The notes under the pieces are model-generated. The model saw nothing but the letters and a program-made list of their open reading frames with translations. It made no database searches and was not told the origin of the DNA. A stretch of DNA of 36,502 nucleotides from Enorma burkinafasonensis (lineage in GTDB: Bacteria; Actinomycetota; Coriobacteriia; Coriobacteriales; Coriobacteriaceae): contig NZ_LR597515.1 in the NCBI RefSeq assembly GCF_902150035.1, positions 1-36,502 on the forward strand, given 5' to 3'. Below are positions 24,921 through 34,700 of the stretch, piece after piece. Both the position numbers and the translations under genes were made by a program. The number at the start of each line of letters is the position of its first letter. The stretch's first letter is position 1.

Positions 24921-26681
24921 CTAGTCCGCGAGCACCCAGGCGCTCGCATCCCGGGGCAGCAGCCCGTCTGCGACCTCGACCGAGGAGAGGAGGAGCTCGC
25001 CGGCGGGAAGCGCGAGCGGCGCGGCGCCGAAGTTGGTCAAGCTCACCAGGGCTCCCCGCGTGCCCAGGCCGCGCGCGAACGCGATGACCTGCTCGGGTTC
25101 AGGACCCAGGGTCGCGGGGTCCACCCAACAGAAGGAGCCCGGGTCGGCCGGGGCCAGGTACTCCCGGCGCAGGCGCAGCGCCGCGCGATAGAGCGCAAGC
25201 ATCGAGGTGGGGTCAATCTCCTGGAGATCGGCGGCGAACTCGCCGAACCAGAGCGGTTGGGGCAGATGGGGCGCCACCGCGCACCCCGCCGGGGAGAACC
25301 CGAAGCTCCCGGTCGCGCCGTCGCCGAACGACGGGTTCCACGCCGCCGGGCGGGGGCGGTCCCCGGCGCTCCAGGGCAGGGGCACGCGGCAGCCGTCCCT
25401 CCCCTTGCTCGTGGCCGGACCCGCAGTGTTCCGCGAGGTCGGGTCCTCGAGGCGGTCCCACGGGATGTCGGCGACCTCGAAGAGGCCGAGCTCCTCGCCC
25501 TGGTAGATGTAGGCCGACCCGGGAAGCGCGAGCTCCATCAGCACCGCCGCGCGGGCGCGGCGCGTCCCCAGCGCACGGTCCTCGGCGTAGCTCGCGCCGT
25601 CGCGCAGGATCCAGTCGTTCGCGAGCTGATGGTGCGCACGAGCCCTGACCTGGGGCAGACCGTAGCGCGAGGCATGGCGCGGCACGTCGTGGTTCGACAT
25701 GACCCAGGTGCCCGTCGAGCCGGCGGCACGCGCGCTCGCGATGCCCTCCTCGATCGCCGCCCGGAAGCTGTCGGCGAACCAATCCGCCTTGGCGAACTCG
25801 AAGTTGAACACCTGGCCCAGCTCGTCGGGCGCGGCGTAGAGATGCTGGTGCTCGGGGCACACCCAGGCCTCGCCCACCGCGAAGCGCGGAGGATCGTACT
25901 CGTCGAACACCTGTCGCCACGTGCGGTAGATCTCGTGCACCTCGGGACGGTCCCAGAGGGGATGGGGCTCATCCGGGGTCGCCATGCCGCTCACGGGCAC
26001 GCGCCCGAGCTCCTCGAGCGTGGCGCTCTCGAGATCCTTGACAAGCGCGTGGGCGACGTCCACGCGGAAGCCGTCGACCCCGCGGTCGCTCCAGAACCTG
26101 AGCGTCCGCTCGAAATCGGCCCGCACTGCAGAGTGGTTCCAGTTGAGGTCGGGCTGCTCCTTGGCAAAGAGGTGCAGGTACCAGCTGCCGTCGGGCACGC
26201 GCTCCCACGCCGGGCCGCCGAAGGTCGACTGCCAGGCGTTGGGCGGGAGCTCCCCTGCCGCGCCGAGGCCGGGGCGGAAGATGTAGCGGTCGCGCATGGG
26301 AGATGCGGGCGAGGCGAGCGCCTTCTGGAACCAGGCGTGCCTGTCTGAGGTGTGGTTGGGCACGATATCGACCATCACCTTGATGCCCGCCGCATGCGCC
26401 GCGCGCACCAGGTCGTCGAAATCGTCGAGCGTGCCGAGCCGGGGGTCGACCGCTCGGTAGTCGATGACGTCGTACCCGCCGTCTGCGAGCTCCGAGGGGT
26501 AGAAGGGCGAGAGCCAGATGGCATCCACGCCAAGCTCCGCCAGATAGCCGATGCGCTCGGTCACCCCGCGGATGTCCCCGAGGCCGTCGCCGTCGGCATC
26601 GCTGAAGCTCCTCGGATACACCTGGTAGACCACCGCCTGGCTCCACCATGCGCCCGCGCGCTCCTGTCCTGAGGTTCCCAT
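24921..26681 (-). CDS. GH13 alpha-glucosidase (oligo-1,4/1,6-glucosidase type)
   Basis: The cytoplasmic enzyme (586 aa, no signal peptide) should release glucose from short alpha-glucosides. All four GH13 regions are visible: DIVPNHTSD (105-113), DGFRVDVAHAL with nucleophile Asp208, VGEAW with acid/base Glu271, and MSNHDVPRHASRYG with Asp332. The opening WWSQAVVYQVYPRSFSDADGDG is characteristic of actinobacterial alpha-glucosidases of the AglA/GH13_30 type. The Asp-rich DADGDGLGD stretch is the usual Ca2+ site. The start at 26681 follows AAAGGAGG by 4 nt. Substrate linkage (1,4 or 1,6) cannot be fixed by eye. It stands as a single gene; a possible LacI-like operator lies upstream. Confidence 0.92.
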   Translation of the reverse strand: MGTSGQERAGAWWSQAVVYQVYPRSFSDADGDGLGDIRGVTERIGYLAELGVDAIWLSPFYPSELADGGYDVIDYRAVDPRLGTLDDFDDLVRAAHAAGIKVMVDIVPNHTSDRHAWFQKALASPASPMRDRYIFRPGLGAAGELPPNAWQSTFGGPAWERVPDGSWYLHLFAKEQPDLNWNHSAVRADFERTLRFWSDRGVDGFRVDVAHALVKDLESATLEELGRVPVSGMATPDEPHPLWDRPEVHEIYRTWRQVFDEYDPPRFAVGEAWVCPEHQHLYAAPDELGQVFNFEFAKADWFADSFRAAIEEGIASARAAGSTGTWVMSNHDVPRHASRYGLPQVRARAHHQLANDWILRDGASYAEDRALGTRRARAAVLMELALPGSAYIYQGEELGLFEVADIPWDRLEDPTSRNTAGPATSKGRDGCRVPLPWSAGDRPRPAAWNPSFGDGATGSFGFSPAGCAVAPHLPQPLWFGEFAADLQEIDPTSMLALYRAALRLRREYLAPADPGSFCWVDPATLGPEPEQVIAFARGLGTRGALVSLTNFGAAPLALPAGELLLSSVEVADGLLPRDASAWVLAD

Positions 26682-26756
26682 GGTGCCTCCTTTCCCGGTT
26701 CCGGGTCCGTTCCCTATGCGTGATGGTACGCCCTCCCGCGCGGCAGCGCGGCAGAA

Positions 26757-26772
26757 GTTGAAAGATTGCAAG
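26757..26772. promoter_or_regulatory. Possible LacI-family operator between alpha-glucosidase and hisK-like gene
   Basis: CTTGCAAT/CTTTCAAC forms an imperfect inverted repeat with TTGCAA halves, resembling LacI-type sites of maltose regulators. It is 76 bp upstream of the alpha-glucosidase start. Only five of eight positions are symmetric. Confidence 0.28.
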
Positions 26773-26844
26773 CAGGTTACCGTGCGCGCCGGGTGCTAAG
26801 GTAGGGCCGTCATGTTCGGGCGGGGCAAAGGGAAAGGGGCCTTC

Positions 26845-27681
26845 ATGCTTGCGGACTTCCACGTGCATTCCGAGTTCAGCGACGACTCGACCTATCCAGT
26901 GAGGGAGGTCTGCCGCGACGCCGTGAAGCGCAACCTCGACGAGATCTGCTTCACCGACCACGTCGACTACGGCGTCAAGCCCGATAGCGACCACCCCGAG
27001 CTCGCTCGCGTGGTCGACGGCATCCCGCTCACCAACGTCGACTACGAGCGCTACTTCCCCACCGTCGAGGCGGCGCGCGACGAGTTCGCCGGCGACCTCA
27101 CGGTCCGCGTCGGCCTCGAGCTCGGCGTGCAGGCGCATACCGTCGAACGCTACGAACAGCTGCTCGAGCGATGGGGCGATCGGCTCGACTTCGCGATCCT
27201 CTCGATCCACCAGGTCGGTGACCTCGAGTTCTGGGACGGCTCCTTCCAGGAGGGGCGGACGCAGCAGGAGTACAACGAGGCCTACTACCGCGAGCTGCTC
27301 TCGGTCGTGGAGCGCTTCCACGGCTACTCGGTGCTCGGGCACCTCGACCTCATCAAGCGCTACGACCCCGCGGGCATCTACCCGTTCGAGCGGACGCGCG
27401 ACATCGTCGCCGCGATCCTCGAGCGCGTCATCGCCGACGGCAAGGGCATCGAGGTCAACACCTCGTCGTTCCGCTACGGCCTGCCCGACCTGCAGCCCGC
27501 GACCGAGATCCTTAAGCTCTACCGCGACCTGGGCGGCACGATCGTGACCATCGGCAGCGACTCGCACGAGCCCGACCACCTGGGGAGCTACCTCCGCTAC
27601 GTGCAGCGCCGCCTCGCCGACATGGGCTTCGAGACGTTCTGCACCTTCGAGGGCAAGGAGCCGCGCTTCCACGAGCTCTAG
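26845..27681 (+). CDS. hisJ: PHP-family histidinol-phosphatase (HisJ/HisK type)
   Basis: The protein (278 aa) is a PHP-domain phosphoesterase, most like the Gram-positive histidinol-phosphatase that removes phosphate from L-histidinol phosphate. Metal-binding motifs occur in order: DFHVHSEFSDDS (His6, His8), CFTDHVDYG, VGLELGVQ, LSIHQVGDLEFW, VLGHLDLIKRY and IGSDSHEPDHLG. The start at 26845 (MLADFHVHS) follows AAAGGGG by 5 nt; an in-frame ATG at 26812 adds 11 basic residues with no family counterpart. It is the only rightward gene between 20 kb and 30 kb and converges with folC 15 bp away. No other his gene is here, so the exact substrate is less certain. Confidence 0.85.
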   Translation: MLADFHVHSEFSDDSTYPVREVCRDAVKRNLDEICFTDHVDYGVKPDSDHPELARVVDGIPLTNVDYERYFPTVEAARDEFAGDLTVRVGLELGVQAHTVERYEQLLERWGDRLDFAILSIHQVGDLEFWDGSFQEGRTQQEYNEAYYRELLSVVERFHGYSVLGHLDLIKRYDPAGIYPFERTRDIVAAILERVIADGKGIEVNTSSFRYGLPDLQPATEILKLYRDLGGTIVTIGSDSHEPDHLGSYLRYVQRRLADMGFETFCTFEGKEPRFHEL

Positions 27682-27696
27682 CGCGAACGGCCGGCC

Positions 27697-29073
27697 CTAC
27701 CCGCGCAGGAGCCCCGCGACCTCGCCCGCGAGCGTGATGGTGCCCGCTGCGACCACGGGCATGGCGCGCTCCGTGGCGAACGCGAGCGCCTCGGCCACGG
27801 AGTCGAAGGAGGCGATAAGGTCGCCCGCCGGGCGGCCCTCCCGCTCGAGCTCCGCCGCGACGGCGCCGGCGAGCTCGCTTGTGGCAAGCGCGCGCGGCGA
27901 GGCGGTGCGGGCCACGATGATGCGGGGGAACTCCGGCACGAGGGCGCGGACGATCCCCTGCGAGTCCTTATCGGTGAGCGTGGCTATGAGAAGGGCCGGG
28001 CGCGACGCGCGCTCGGGGGCGATCTCGCCGATCGAGGAGATGAAGGTCTCGCACGACTGGGGGTTGTGACAGGCGTCGATGAGCACGAGCGGGTCTGTGC
28101 GCACGATATCGAAGCGGCCCGGCGTGGGGCACGCGGCGAGGCTCCGACCGAGCGCGGCCGCATCGAGCGCCCGGCCGAGGTAGCACTCGGCGATATCGAT
28201 AGCGCAGGCGACGTTCTGGGCCTGGTAGGCGGGCTTTTTGACCGACACCTCGTAGGTGGCGAGCGGTGCGGGCACCCGAACCGCAAGGGCATCGCCCAGA
28301 TGGGCGGGCTCGCGCAGGACCTCGTGGCAGACGACGACGGGCTCGACGCCGCACGCGCGGCAGCGCCCGTCCATAACCGCCTGCACCTCGGGATGGTGCG
28401 TCCCCTCCCCCAGCACGCAGAAGCGGCCCGGCTGGATGACCGCCGCCTTCTCGGCCGCGATCTCGCCGAGCGTGTCGCCCAGGATGCGCATGTGGTCGAG
28501 GCCGATCCCCGTCACCGCGACGCCCACCGGGTGCGTGGCGCTCGTGGCGTCCCAGCGCCCGCCCAGGCCCACCTCGAGCACGGCCACATCGACCTCGGCC
28601 TCGGCGAACACCACGAGCGCGGCGACCGTCAAGAGGTCGAAGGGGGTGATCGTGTAGAGCGCCTCGCCCGCGGCGGCGCGGCGGGCGTTCACGCGGCGGC
28701 CAGCCTCGAGCGCGGCGGAGACGCCGTGGGCGAACGCCGCGTCCGAGATGACACGCCCGCAGACCTCCATCCGCTCGGGATAGCGGACCAGATGGGGCGA
28801 GGTGTAGAGCGCGCAGCGCAGCCCCTCGCCGCCGAGGATGGCGGCACAGAAGCGCACCGTGGAGCTCTTGCCGTTGGTGCCCGCCACCTGGAGCACGTCA
28901 AAGTGCCCGTCGGGGCGATCGAGCTCGTCGAGCATCTCGACGACGGTCTCGAGCAGGGGCCCGGCATCGCCGGAGACGGTGCCGGTATCGGCAGCGAGCT
29001 CGACCGCCCGCGCGAAGGGCAGCTCGTCGAACTCGAAGGGGACCGTATAGCGTTCGCTCGCGCGTGGGCTCAT
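27697..29073 (-). CDS. folC: Folylpolyglutamate synthase / dihydrofolate synthase
   Basis: FolC (458 aa) adds glutamate to folates and, in many bacteria, also makes dihydrofolate from dihydropteroate. The Mur-ligase-type ATP site VAGTNGKSSTVRF (Lys69) is present, followed by YTSPHLVRYPERM, VDVAVLEVGLGGRWDAT and GLDHMRILGDTLGEIAAEKA. The C-terminal ligase domain has TPGRFDIVRTDPLVLIDACHNP. These are FolC signatures rather than Mur ones. The ATG at 29073 has AAAGAGAG nearby; the frame upstream runs into the cyclo-ligase gene in another phase. It follows the 5-formyltetrahydrofolate cyclo-ligase gene by 88 bp, making a small folate cluster. Confidence 0.94.
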   Translation of the reverse strand: MSPRASERYTVPFEFDELPFARAVELAADTGTVSGDAGPLLETVVEMLDELDRPDGHFDVLQVAGTNGKSSTVRFCAAILGGEGLRCALYTSPHLVRYPERMEVCGRVISDAAFAHGVSAALEAGRRVNARRAAAGEALYTITPFDLLTVAALVVFAEAEVDVAVLEVGLGGRWDATSATHPVGVAVTGIGLDHMRILGDTLGEIAAEKAAVIQPGRFCVLGEGTHHPEVQAVMDGRCRACGVEPVVVCHEVLREPAHLGDALAVRVPAPLATYEVSVKKPAYQAQNVACAIDIAECYLGRALDAAALGRSLAACPTPGRFDIVRTDPLVLIDACHNPQSCETFISSIGEIAPERASRPALLIATLTDKDSQGIVRALVPEFPRIIVARTASPRALATSELAGAVAAELEREGRPAGDLIASFDSVAEALAFATERAMPVVAAGTITLAGEVAGLLRG

Positions 29074-29161
29074 AGCGCTCTCTTTCAGACGGGGCGCACG
29101 GGCGCCCGCGGATGACAACCGACGATGGTAGCACGCCGCGCCCTCCACGGCGCGGGCATCC

Positions 29162-29731
29162 CTACCCGCACACAACCTGCCGGACGGGGACGTCATGCGC
29201 CTCCACGGCCCCAAGGGCGGCAAGGCTTTCCACGAGCTCGGCGGCGCGGCAGACGCCGATCGAGCGGCCCGCGAAAGAGCCGAGGAAGACGTCGTAGTAC
29301 CCGCCGCCGTACCCGATCCTGAAGCCAGCGCGGTCGAAGGCGAGCCCGGGGACGATGGCGACGTCGCCGGCCCGCCCGCGACCGTCCACGCGGCATGCGG
29401 GGTCTGGCGCGGGCTCCTCGATGCCGAAGGGACCGGGCACGAGGCCCTCGAGGCCGTCGACGGCATACCACTCCAGCGTGCGCGAGCCGGGCACGCAGCG
29501 CGGCAGCGCGACCTTCTTGCCCGCATCCAGGCACCAGGTGATGAGGAGGCTCGTGTCCACCTCCGCACCGAACGAGCGGTAGGTGTAGACGCACGGCGCC
29601 TCCAGCACATGAGGAAGCACCTTGAGGGCAGCGAGGATCGCACGGTCCGCACAGGCCCGCTCTGCGGCGCCCAGCGCGGCACGTGCCGCCTTGAGCTCCC
29701 GGCGCAGATCCTTCTTGGCAGGTGCGCCCAT
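29162..29731 (-). CDS. 5-formyltetrahydrofolate cyclo-ligase (MTHFS / YgfA family)
   Basis: The enzyme (189 aa) converts 5-formyl-THF to 5,10-methenyl-THF using ATP, recycling a stored folate. It shows the basic N-terminal helix KKDLRRELKAARAAL, VYTYRSFGAEVDTSLL, KKVALPRCV, PGPFGIEEP and the hallmark IGYGGGYYDVFL (140-150) that binds substrate phosphate. The start at 29731 has GGGAGG 8 nt upstream; a longer frame would reach 29785. It is likely cotranscribed with folC, and both act on the folate pool. Confidence 0.92.
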   Translation of the reverse strand: MGAPAKKDLRRELKAARAALGAAERACADRAILAALKVLPHVLEAPCVYTYRSFGAEVDTSLLITWCLDAGKKVALPRCVPGSRTLEWYAVDGLEGLVPGPFGIEEPAPDPACRVDGRGRAGDVAIVPGLAFDRAGFRIGYGGGYYDVFLGSFAGRSIGVCRAAELVESLAALGAVEAHDVPVRQVVCG

Positions 29732-29855
29732 ACTGCAAGCCTCCCTCGGAACGAGACGGCGCGGGAACGCGGCGCCTGCCGGCAAGCCGCGATGGCGATG
29801 CGCCCGGTGGCAAGCGGATGGGGTCCCGGCGGGCGCAGGAACCGCTACATAGTAT

Positions 29856-29882
29856 AAGGGGCCCGCATGACGCGGACCCCTT
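29856..29882 (-). terminator. aqpZ terminator hairpin
   Basis: AAGGGGTCCGC and GCGGGCCCCTT form an 11-bp stem with one G-U pair and a 5-nt loop, starting 34 nt after the aquaporin stop. The tail TATACTATG has few T residues and also resembles a -10 element (TATACT) that could serve the cyclo-ligase gene. Confidence 0.65.
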
Positions 29883-29915
29883 GCGAGTCGATGAAGGGCA
29901 TGTGGCAGGCGGCCT

Positions 29916-30629
29916 TTACGCCTCCTGCTGGTAGAACGCCTTGAAGACGCCGAAGAGCACCGCGGCGAGGGCGGCGCCGGCGAGCGGGGCGAAGATGAAG
30001 ACCCAGACCTGCTCGAGGGCGACGGTGCTGCCCTGCGTGGCCATCGCGAGCGCGGGGCCGAAGCTGCGGGCGGGGTTCACCGAGGTTCCCGTCAGGGGGA
30101 TGCCCATGATGTGCACGAACGTGAGCGTGAGGCCGATCACGATGCCGCCGAAGTGGCCGGTCTTGCCGTCGGCGGTCACGCCCAGGATGGTGAGCACGAA
30201 GACGCAGGTCAAGATGACCTCGACGATGAACGCGCCGACCATGGAGATGCCCGTGGTGGAGGCGTCACCATAACCGTTGCAACCGAGCCCGGTCTCGGCC
30301 ACGCCGCCGAGGGCGCCGCACTGGGTCACGATGAGCAGCAGCGCGAACGCGGCCGCGATTCCGCCCACGAACTGGGCGATCCAGTAGGCGTAGAGCTCCT
30401 TCAAGGAGATGCGGCCGTCGATGTAGCAGCCGAAGGTCACGGCCGGGTTGATGTGGCAACCGGAGACGTTGCCGATGGCGAAGGCCATGCAGACGATGGA
30501 CAGGCCGAACGCGAAGGCGATGCCGAGGGTGCCGAGCGTGGAGCCGGCGATGGCGGCACTGCCGCAGCCGAAGAGCGTCAGCGTGAAGGTGCCGAGGGCC
30601 TCGGCGAGGTACTTCTTCCAGGAATCCAA
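29916..30629 (-). CDS. aqpZ: AqpZ-type aquaporin
   Basis: The channel (237 aa) lets water, and perhaps small neutral solutes, cross the membrane. The two hemipore signatures are GCHINPAVTFG (Asn-Pro-Ala 61-63) and TSVNPARSFGPAL (185-187, with selectivity Arg188), within six hydrophobic helices. The short loops and the RSFGPA segment favour an AqpZ-like water channel over GlpF. The start is taken as TTG at 30629 (MDSWKKYLAEALGTF) because AGGAG lies 7 nt upstream and the protein then begins like its family; the open frame upstream is an unconserved Arg-rich run. It is divergent from the solute-binding lipoprotein operon. Confidence 0.92.
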   Translation of the reverse strand: MDSWKKYLAEALGTFTLTLFGCGSAAIAGSTLGTLGIAFAFGLSIVCMAFAIGNVSGCHINPAVTFGCYIDGRISLKELYAYWIAQFVGGIAAAFALLLIVTQCGALGGVAETGLGCNGYGDASTTGISMVGAFIVEVILTCVFVLTILGVTADGKTGHFGGIVIGLTLTFVHIMGIPLTGTSVNPARSFGPALAMATQGSTVALEQVWVFIFAPLAGAALAAVLFGVFKAFYQQEA

Positions 30630-30704
30630 AGGTCTTCTCCTTTTCGTCGTGGCCGCGCGCCGGCCGGCGCACGGGCCGCCCCGGGTGCGGGCGCGAGCCG
30701 GGCC

Positions 30705-30734
30705 ATTGTGAGGGAAGCTCCTCAGGCTTGGCAA
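30705..30734 (-). promoter_or_regulatory. Candidate aqpZ promoter
   Basis: TTGCCA (30734-30729) and CACAAT (30710-30705) are 18 nt apart on the minus strand, each matching four of six consensus positions. The leader would be about 70 nt. Confidence 0.4.
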
Positions 30735-30780
30735 GAAAACGTCATGGTATCAATCATCTTTTGAACCACTTAGAGAAACC

Positions 30781-30847
30781 TTACGAAATCATGGCAATGG
30801 CGTCTCGACTTTCGTAAACTTGCAAACTCGGTGCGCTTCGGGCGCAC
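30781..30847 (+). promoter_or_regulatory. Operator-like inverted repeat, -10 and leader hairpin of the SBP-MscS operon
   Basis: TTACGAAA (30781-30788) is the exact inverse of TTTCGTAA (30810-30817), with 21 bp between. The right arm overlaps a -10-like TAAACT (30815-30820). Just after the predicted start, GTGCGC (30831-30836) and GCGCAC (30842-30847) form a leader hairpin. An operator covering the promoter would explain regulated expression of the lipoprotein and channel genes. Confidence 0.45.
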
Positions 30848-30883
30848 GCTGGATTCACATCGATTCGATGGGGAGAGATGACT

Positions 30884-31741
30884 GTGAACTACACGCGAAG
30901 AGAGTTCGGCAAGCTCGCCTGCTCCTGCGCGGCACTGCCCTTGGCCGCCCTGCTCGGCGGCTGCACCGGTGGCGCCACCGCGAGGTCGGGCAGCTCGGCA
31001 GCTGCAGCAGCACCCTCAAGCGGCGCGCTCCGCGCGGGCGTCCGCGCTGACGTCATGGGCTTCGGCTACCTGAACGAGCACACGGGCAACTACTACGGCC
31101 TCGAGATCGACCTCGTGAACGAGCTCGCGGACCGTCTGGGCTACCAGGACGTCGAGTACGTGACCGTCCTGCCCGAGAACCGCAAGGAGATGCTCACAGG
31201 CGGCAAGATCGACCTCATCGCCGCGTGCTACTCCATCGCCGACACGCGCCTCGAGAACTTCGACTTCTCGCCCGCCTACTACGACGACAAGGTCATCGCC
31301 GTCGTGCAGAACACCTCGATGATCACCACCATCGAGGACATGCGCGGCCGCACCTTCGGCACGATGGCCGGCGCGAACGCGGCGCCTTTGCTCTCCATCA
31401 AGCTCTACGAGATCGGCTTCTCGAACGGCGAGGCGTCCTATCTGGGCGCCGACAACACCGAGGCCGTGTTCGACACGTGGAAGCTCCTGCAGTTCCCCTC
31501 CTACCAGGAGCTCTCCGACGCGCTCGAGGAGGGCGTCGTCGACGCCATGGTGCTCGACGGCGCGATCGCCCAGACCTATATGGACGACAAGCGCACCTAC
31601 ATCGAGGACTTCGTGGTCGCCGAGCAGTCGTTCGGCATCGCCACGCAGAAGGATTCCGACCTGTCGCAGCCCGTCGCCGACGCGGTGCAGGACATGCTCG
31701 ACGAGGGCTTCATCGCCCGGCTCGTCGACAAGTGGGACTAG
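30884..31741 (+). CDS. Extracellular solute-binding lipoprotein (SBP family 3) with Tat-type signal
   Basis: The product (285 aa) has an N-terminal TRREFGK twin-arginine motif (residues 4-10), a short hydrophobic helix and a lipobox ending in Cys27 (LLGGC), so it is probably exported folded and lipid-anchored. The mature part is a family-3 periplasmic-binding fold, the kind that binds amino acids: DVMGFGYLNEHTGNYYGLEIDLVNE, KEMLTGGKIDLIAACYSI, FDFSPAYYDDKVIAV and EEGVVDAMVLDGAIAQTY. No ABC permease or ATPase gene is near. The start is GTG at 30884, with GGGGAG 8 nt upstream; ATG at 30878 is only 2 nt from that site. It is 12 nt upstream of the sensor-channel gene. Ligand unknown. Confidence 0.88.
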   Translation: MNYTRREFGKLACSCAALPLAALLGGCTGGATARSGSSAAAAAPSSGALRAGVRADVMGFGYLNEHTGNYYGLEIDLVNELADRLGYQDVEYVTVLPENRKEMLTGGKIDLIAACYSIADTRLENFDFSPAYYDDKVIAVVQNTSMITTIEDMRGRTFGTMAGANAAPLLSIKLYEIGFSNGEASYLGADNTEAVFDTWKLLQFPSYQELSDALEEGVVDAMVLDGAIAQTYMDDKRTYIEDFVVAEQSFGIATQKDSDLSQPVADAVQDMLDEGFIARLVDKWD

Positions 31742-31753
31742 GAGGCGATGCAT

Positions 31754-34700
31754 ATGTCACGCAGACTCAAGCGTAAGATCGCCCTGCTCATCGCCGTCGT
31801 GGCCGTGAGCATGGCCGTGATGGGCGTGCTCCTCTCCCAGATGCAGGAGCGCCTCTCCATCGCGAGCTACGACACCGAGATGGCCCAGGAGTCCGAGCAG
31901 CTCGTGCAGCTGCTCGAGGACGCCGACGAGGAGACCGCGCAGAACAAGGAGACCTTCGACGCGGTCTACCAGTCCAAGGCGCAGTCCGTCTCGTTCATGG
32001 CCGCCAACAACGTGGGCTTCGAGGCGACCGACGCCAAGATGGCCGAGTACCAGCAGCTGCTGGACGTCGACAACATCATGATCGTCAAGGCCGACGGCAC
32101 CATCGTCGCTCGCGCCGCCGACACGCGCGCCAACTTCAGCTACGCGCGCTTCAACTACCTCCGCGAGTGCCTCAGCACCGGCGAGCCCTCGCGTGCCGTC
32201 GAGATCGAGCTGCCCGATGAGGACTGGCTCATGCGCTACTACGCGGCCAAGATCGACGACGAGACCATGGTCGTTATCGAGCAGAGTCCCGCGGAGCTCC
32301 GCGAGCTCATCGAGACCACCGGCTCGACCGAGAGCGTGCTGCGCAACATCTCCGTCGGCCAGGGCGGCTACGTCTTCGCCCTCTCGGCCCAGACCTATGT
32401 GATCGAGTACCACCCCGACGGGGAGCTCGTCGGCGACGACGCGCTCGATCTGGGTATCGACGTCAACGACCTCGAGGACGGCACCACCTGCTGGATGGAG
32501 CTCGACGGGCAGAGCCTCTACTGCCGCGTCGCGCTCATCGGCGACACGTACTACATCTGCGCCGTGCCCGCCTCCGACATGGCGGCCTCCCGGAACGTCA
32601 CCGTCGCGGTCATCATGTTCGTCTTCTTCGTCGTGATGGCCACCGTCGCCCTCTACGGCATCTTCGTGATGCGCGAGGAGGAGCGCGACGGCGACGTGAA
32701 GAGCCACTTCGTCAAGCTCGGGGCGCTGCGCTACAACCGCACGATCGGGCGGCGCGCGCTCGTGCTCGCGCTCGTGGGCGTGATCGCCATCGTGGGCGTC
32801 TCGTTCTACATGCAGACCCTCTTCGCGCTCTCCTCGCAGTCCGTCGCCAACAAGGAGCGCGCGGCGACCATCGCCGAGACCATCGACCGCACCAACCAGC
32901 GCGCCGACGACCTCACCGAGCAGTACAACGAGCGCTACCTCTCGAAGGCGCGCGTCGCGGCCTACATCCTGGAGCGCAACCCCGAGCTCCTCACCAAGGA
33001 GAAGATGCAGGAGCTCGCCGACGCGCTGCAGATCGTGAACGTGTACCGCTTCGACCTGAACGGCGACATGGTCGCGTCGAACGCGCCCTACGAGCACTTC
33101 TCGATCTCGGACGACCCCGAGGACCAGTCCTACGAGTTCCACCAGCTCCTCCAGGGCGTCGATGAGTTCATCCAGGAACCGATGCACGATGACACCACCG
33201 GCGCGCTCCGCCAGTACATCGGCATCGCCACCTACGACGACGCGGGCTATGTCGACGGCTTCGTGCAGATCGGCATCCGCTCGAGCCGTCTCGAGAACCT
33301 GCTCGCGACCGTCCAGATCGACACCGTGCTCGACGGCGTCCAGGCCGGTGCCGGCGGCTTCGCCTTCGCCATCGACAAGGACGACGAGACCTTCGCGTAC
33401 TATCCCGACGAGATGGTCCAGGGCAAGGCCGCGACCGATATGGGCCTCACCGAGAAGCAGATCAGGGGCGGCTACGACGACTACCTGACCATCGACGGCG
33501 AGACCTACTTCGCCTCCTCGGTCGAGACCGACGACTACTACGTCTACGTCGCCGGCCCCGAGGGCGAGCTCATGAGCCAGCGCGTCCCGCTGACCGTGAC
33601 CACGGCGGGCATCGCCATCGCGTGCATGGTGCTCGTCTACGCCCTCATCGCGCTCGAGCCCGCCGAGGGCACGGTCGCCTCCCGCATCGTCTCCGCCGAC
33701 CGCGGCGACGGGCGCGTCTTTGACGTCGTCACCCCGTCCGGCCGTAAGGCGAAGACCGAGTCGGCCGCGAGCCGCTGGCTCAACCGCTCGCTCGATTGGG
33801 AGTCCATGACGCCCGAGCAGAAGCTCGGCTACGTGCTGCGCATCTTCCTCGGCATCGGCGTCCTCGCCGTCTTCGTTGCCGTGCTCTTCCGCGACCGCAT
33901 CTTCGGCAGCGACTCCGTCTTCGGCTACATCCTCGGCGGCGGCTGGGAGCAGGGCCTCAACATCTTCGCCATCACGGCGAGCATCATGACCGCCTGCGTG
34001 ATCTTCACGGTCTCCTGGGTCCTGCAGAAGATCCTGCACCTGCTCTCCGGCGTGCTCTCGACCCGCGGCGAGACCGTCTGCCGCCTGCTCGTGAGCCTCG
34101 TCAAGTACGGCGCGATCCTGGGCACCCTCTACTGGTGCCTCGCGACCGTGGGCGTCGACACCGCGACGCTGCTTGCCAGCGCCGGCCTGCTCACGCTCGC
34201 CATCAGCTTCGGCGCGAAGGACCTCGTGACCGACCTTCTGTGCGGCCTCTTCATCATCTTCGAGGGCGAGTTCCGCGTGGGCGACACCATCTCGGTGGGC
34301 GCCAATACCGGTACCGTCATGGAGATCGGCATCCGCACGACCAAGATCAACGACGGCAGCGGCAACGTCATCGTGCTGCGCAACAGCGCCATCTCGAACG
34401 TCATCAACCGCACCAAGCTCGACTCTTTCGCCAACGTCGACGTCAACATCACCGTGGGCGAGGACCTGCCCTACATCGAGAACATGCTCAAGCGCGAGCT
34501 CCCCATCATCGCCGAGCGCCAGCCGATGGTCCTCGATGGCCCGTTCTACCGCGGCGTGGTGAACCTCACCGAGAGCACCATGACGCTCCGCATCGTGGCG
34601 CGCTGCTCCGAGAAGAACCGCGCCGCGCTCGAGCGCAACCTCAAGCGCGAGATGCGCCTGCTGCTGACCCGCCACAACATCGCCCCCTACCAGCTCCAGT

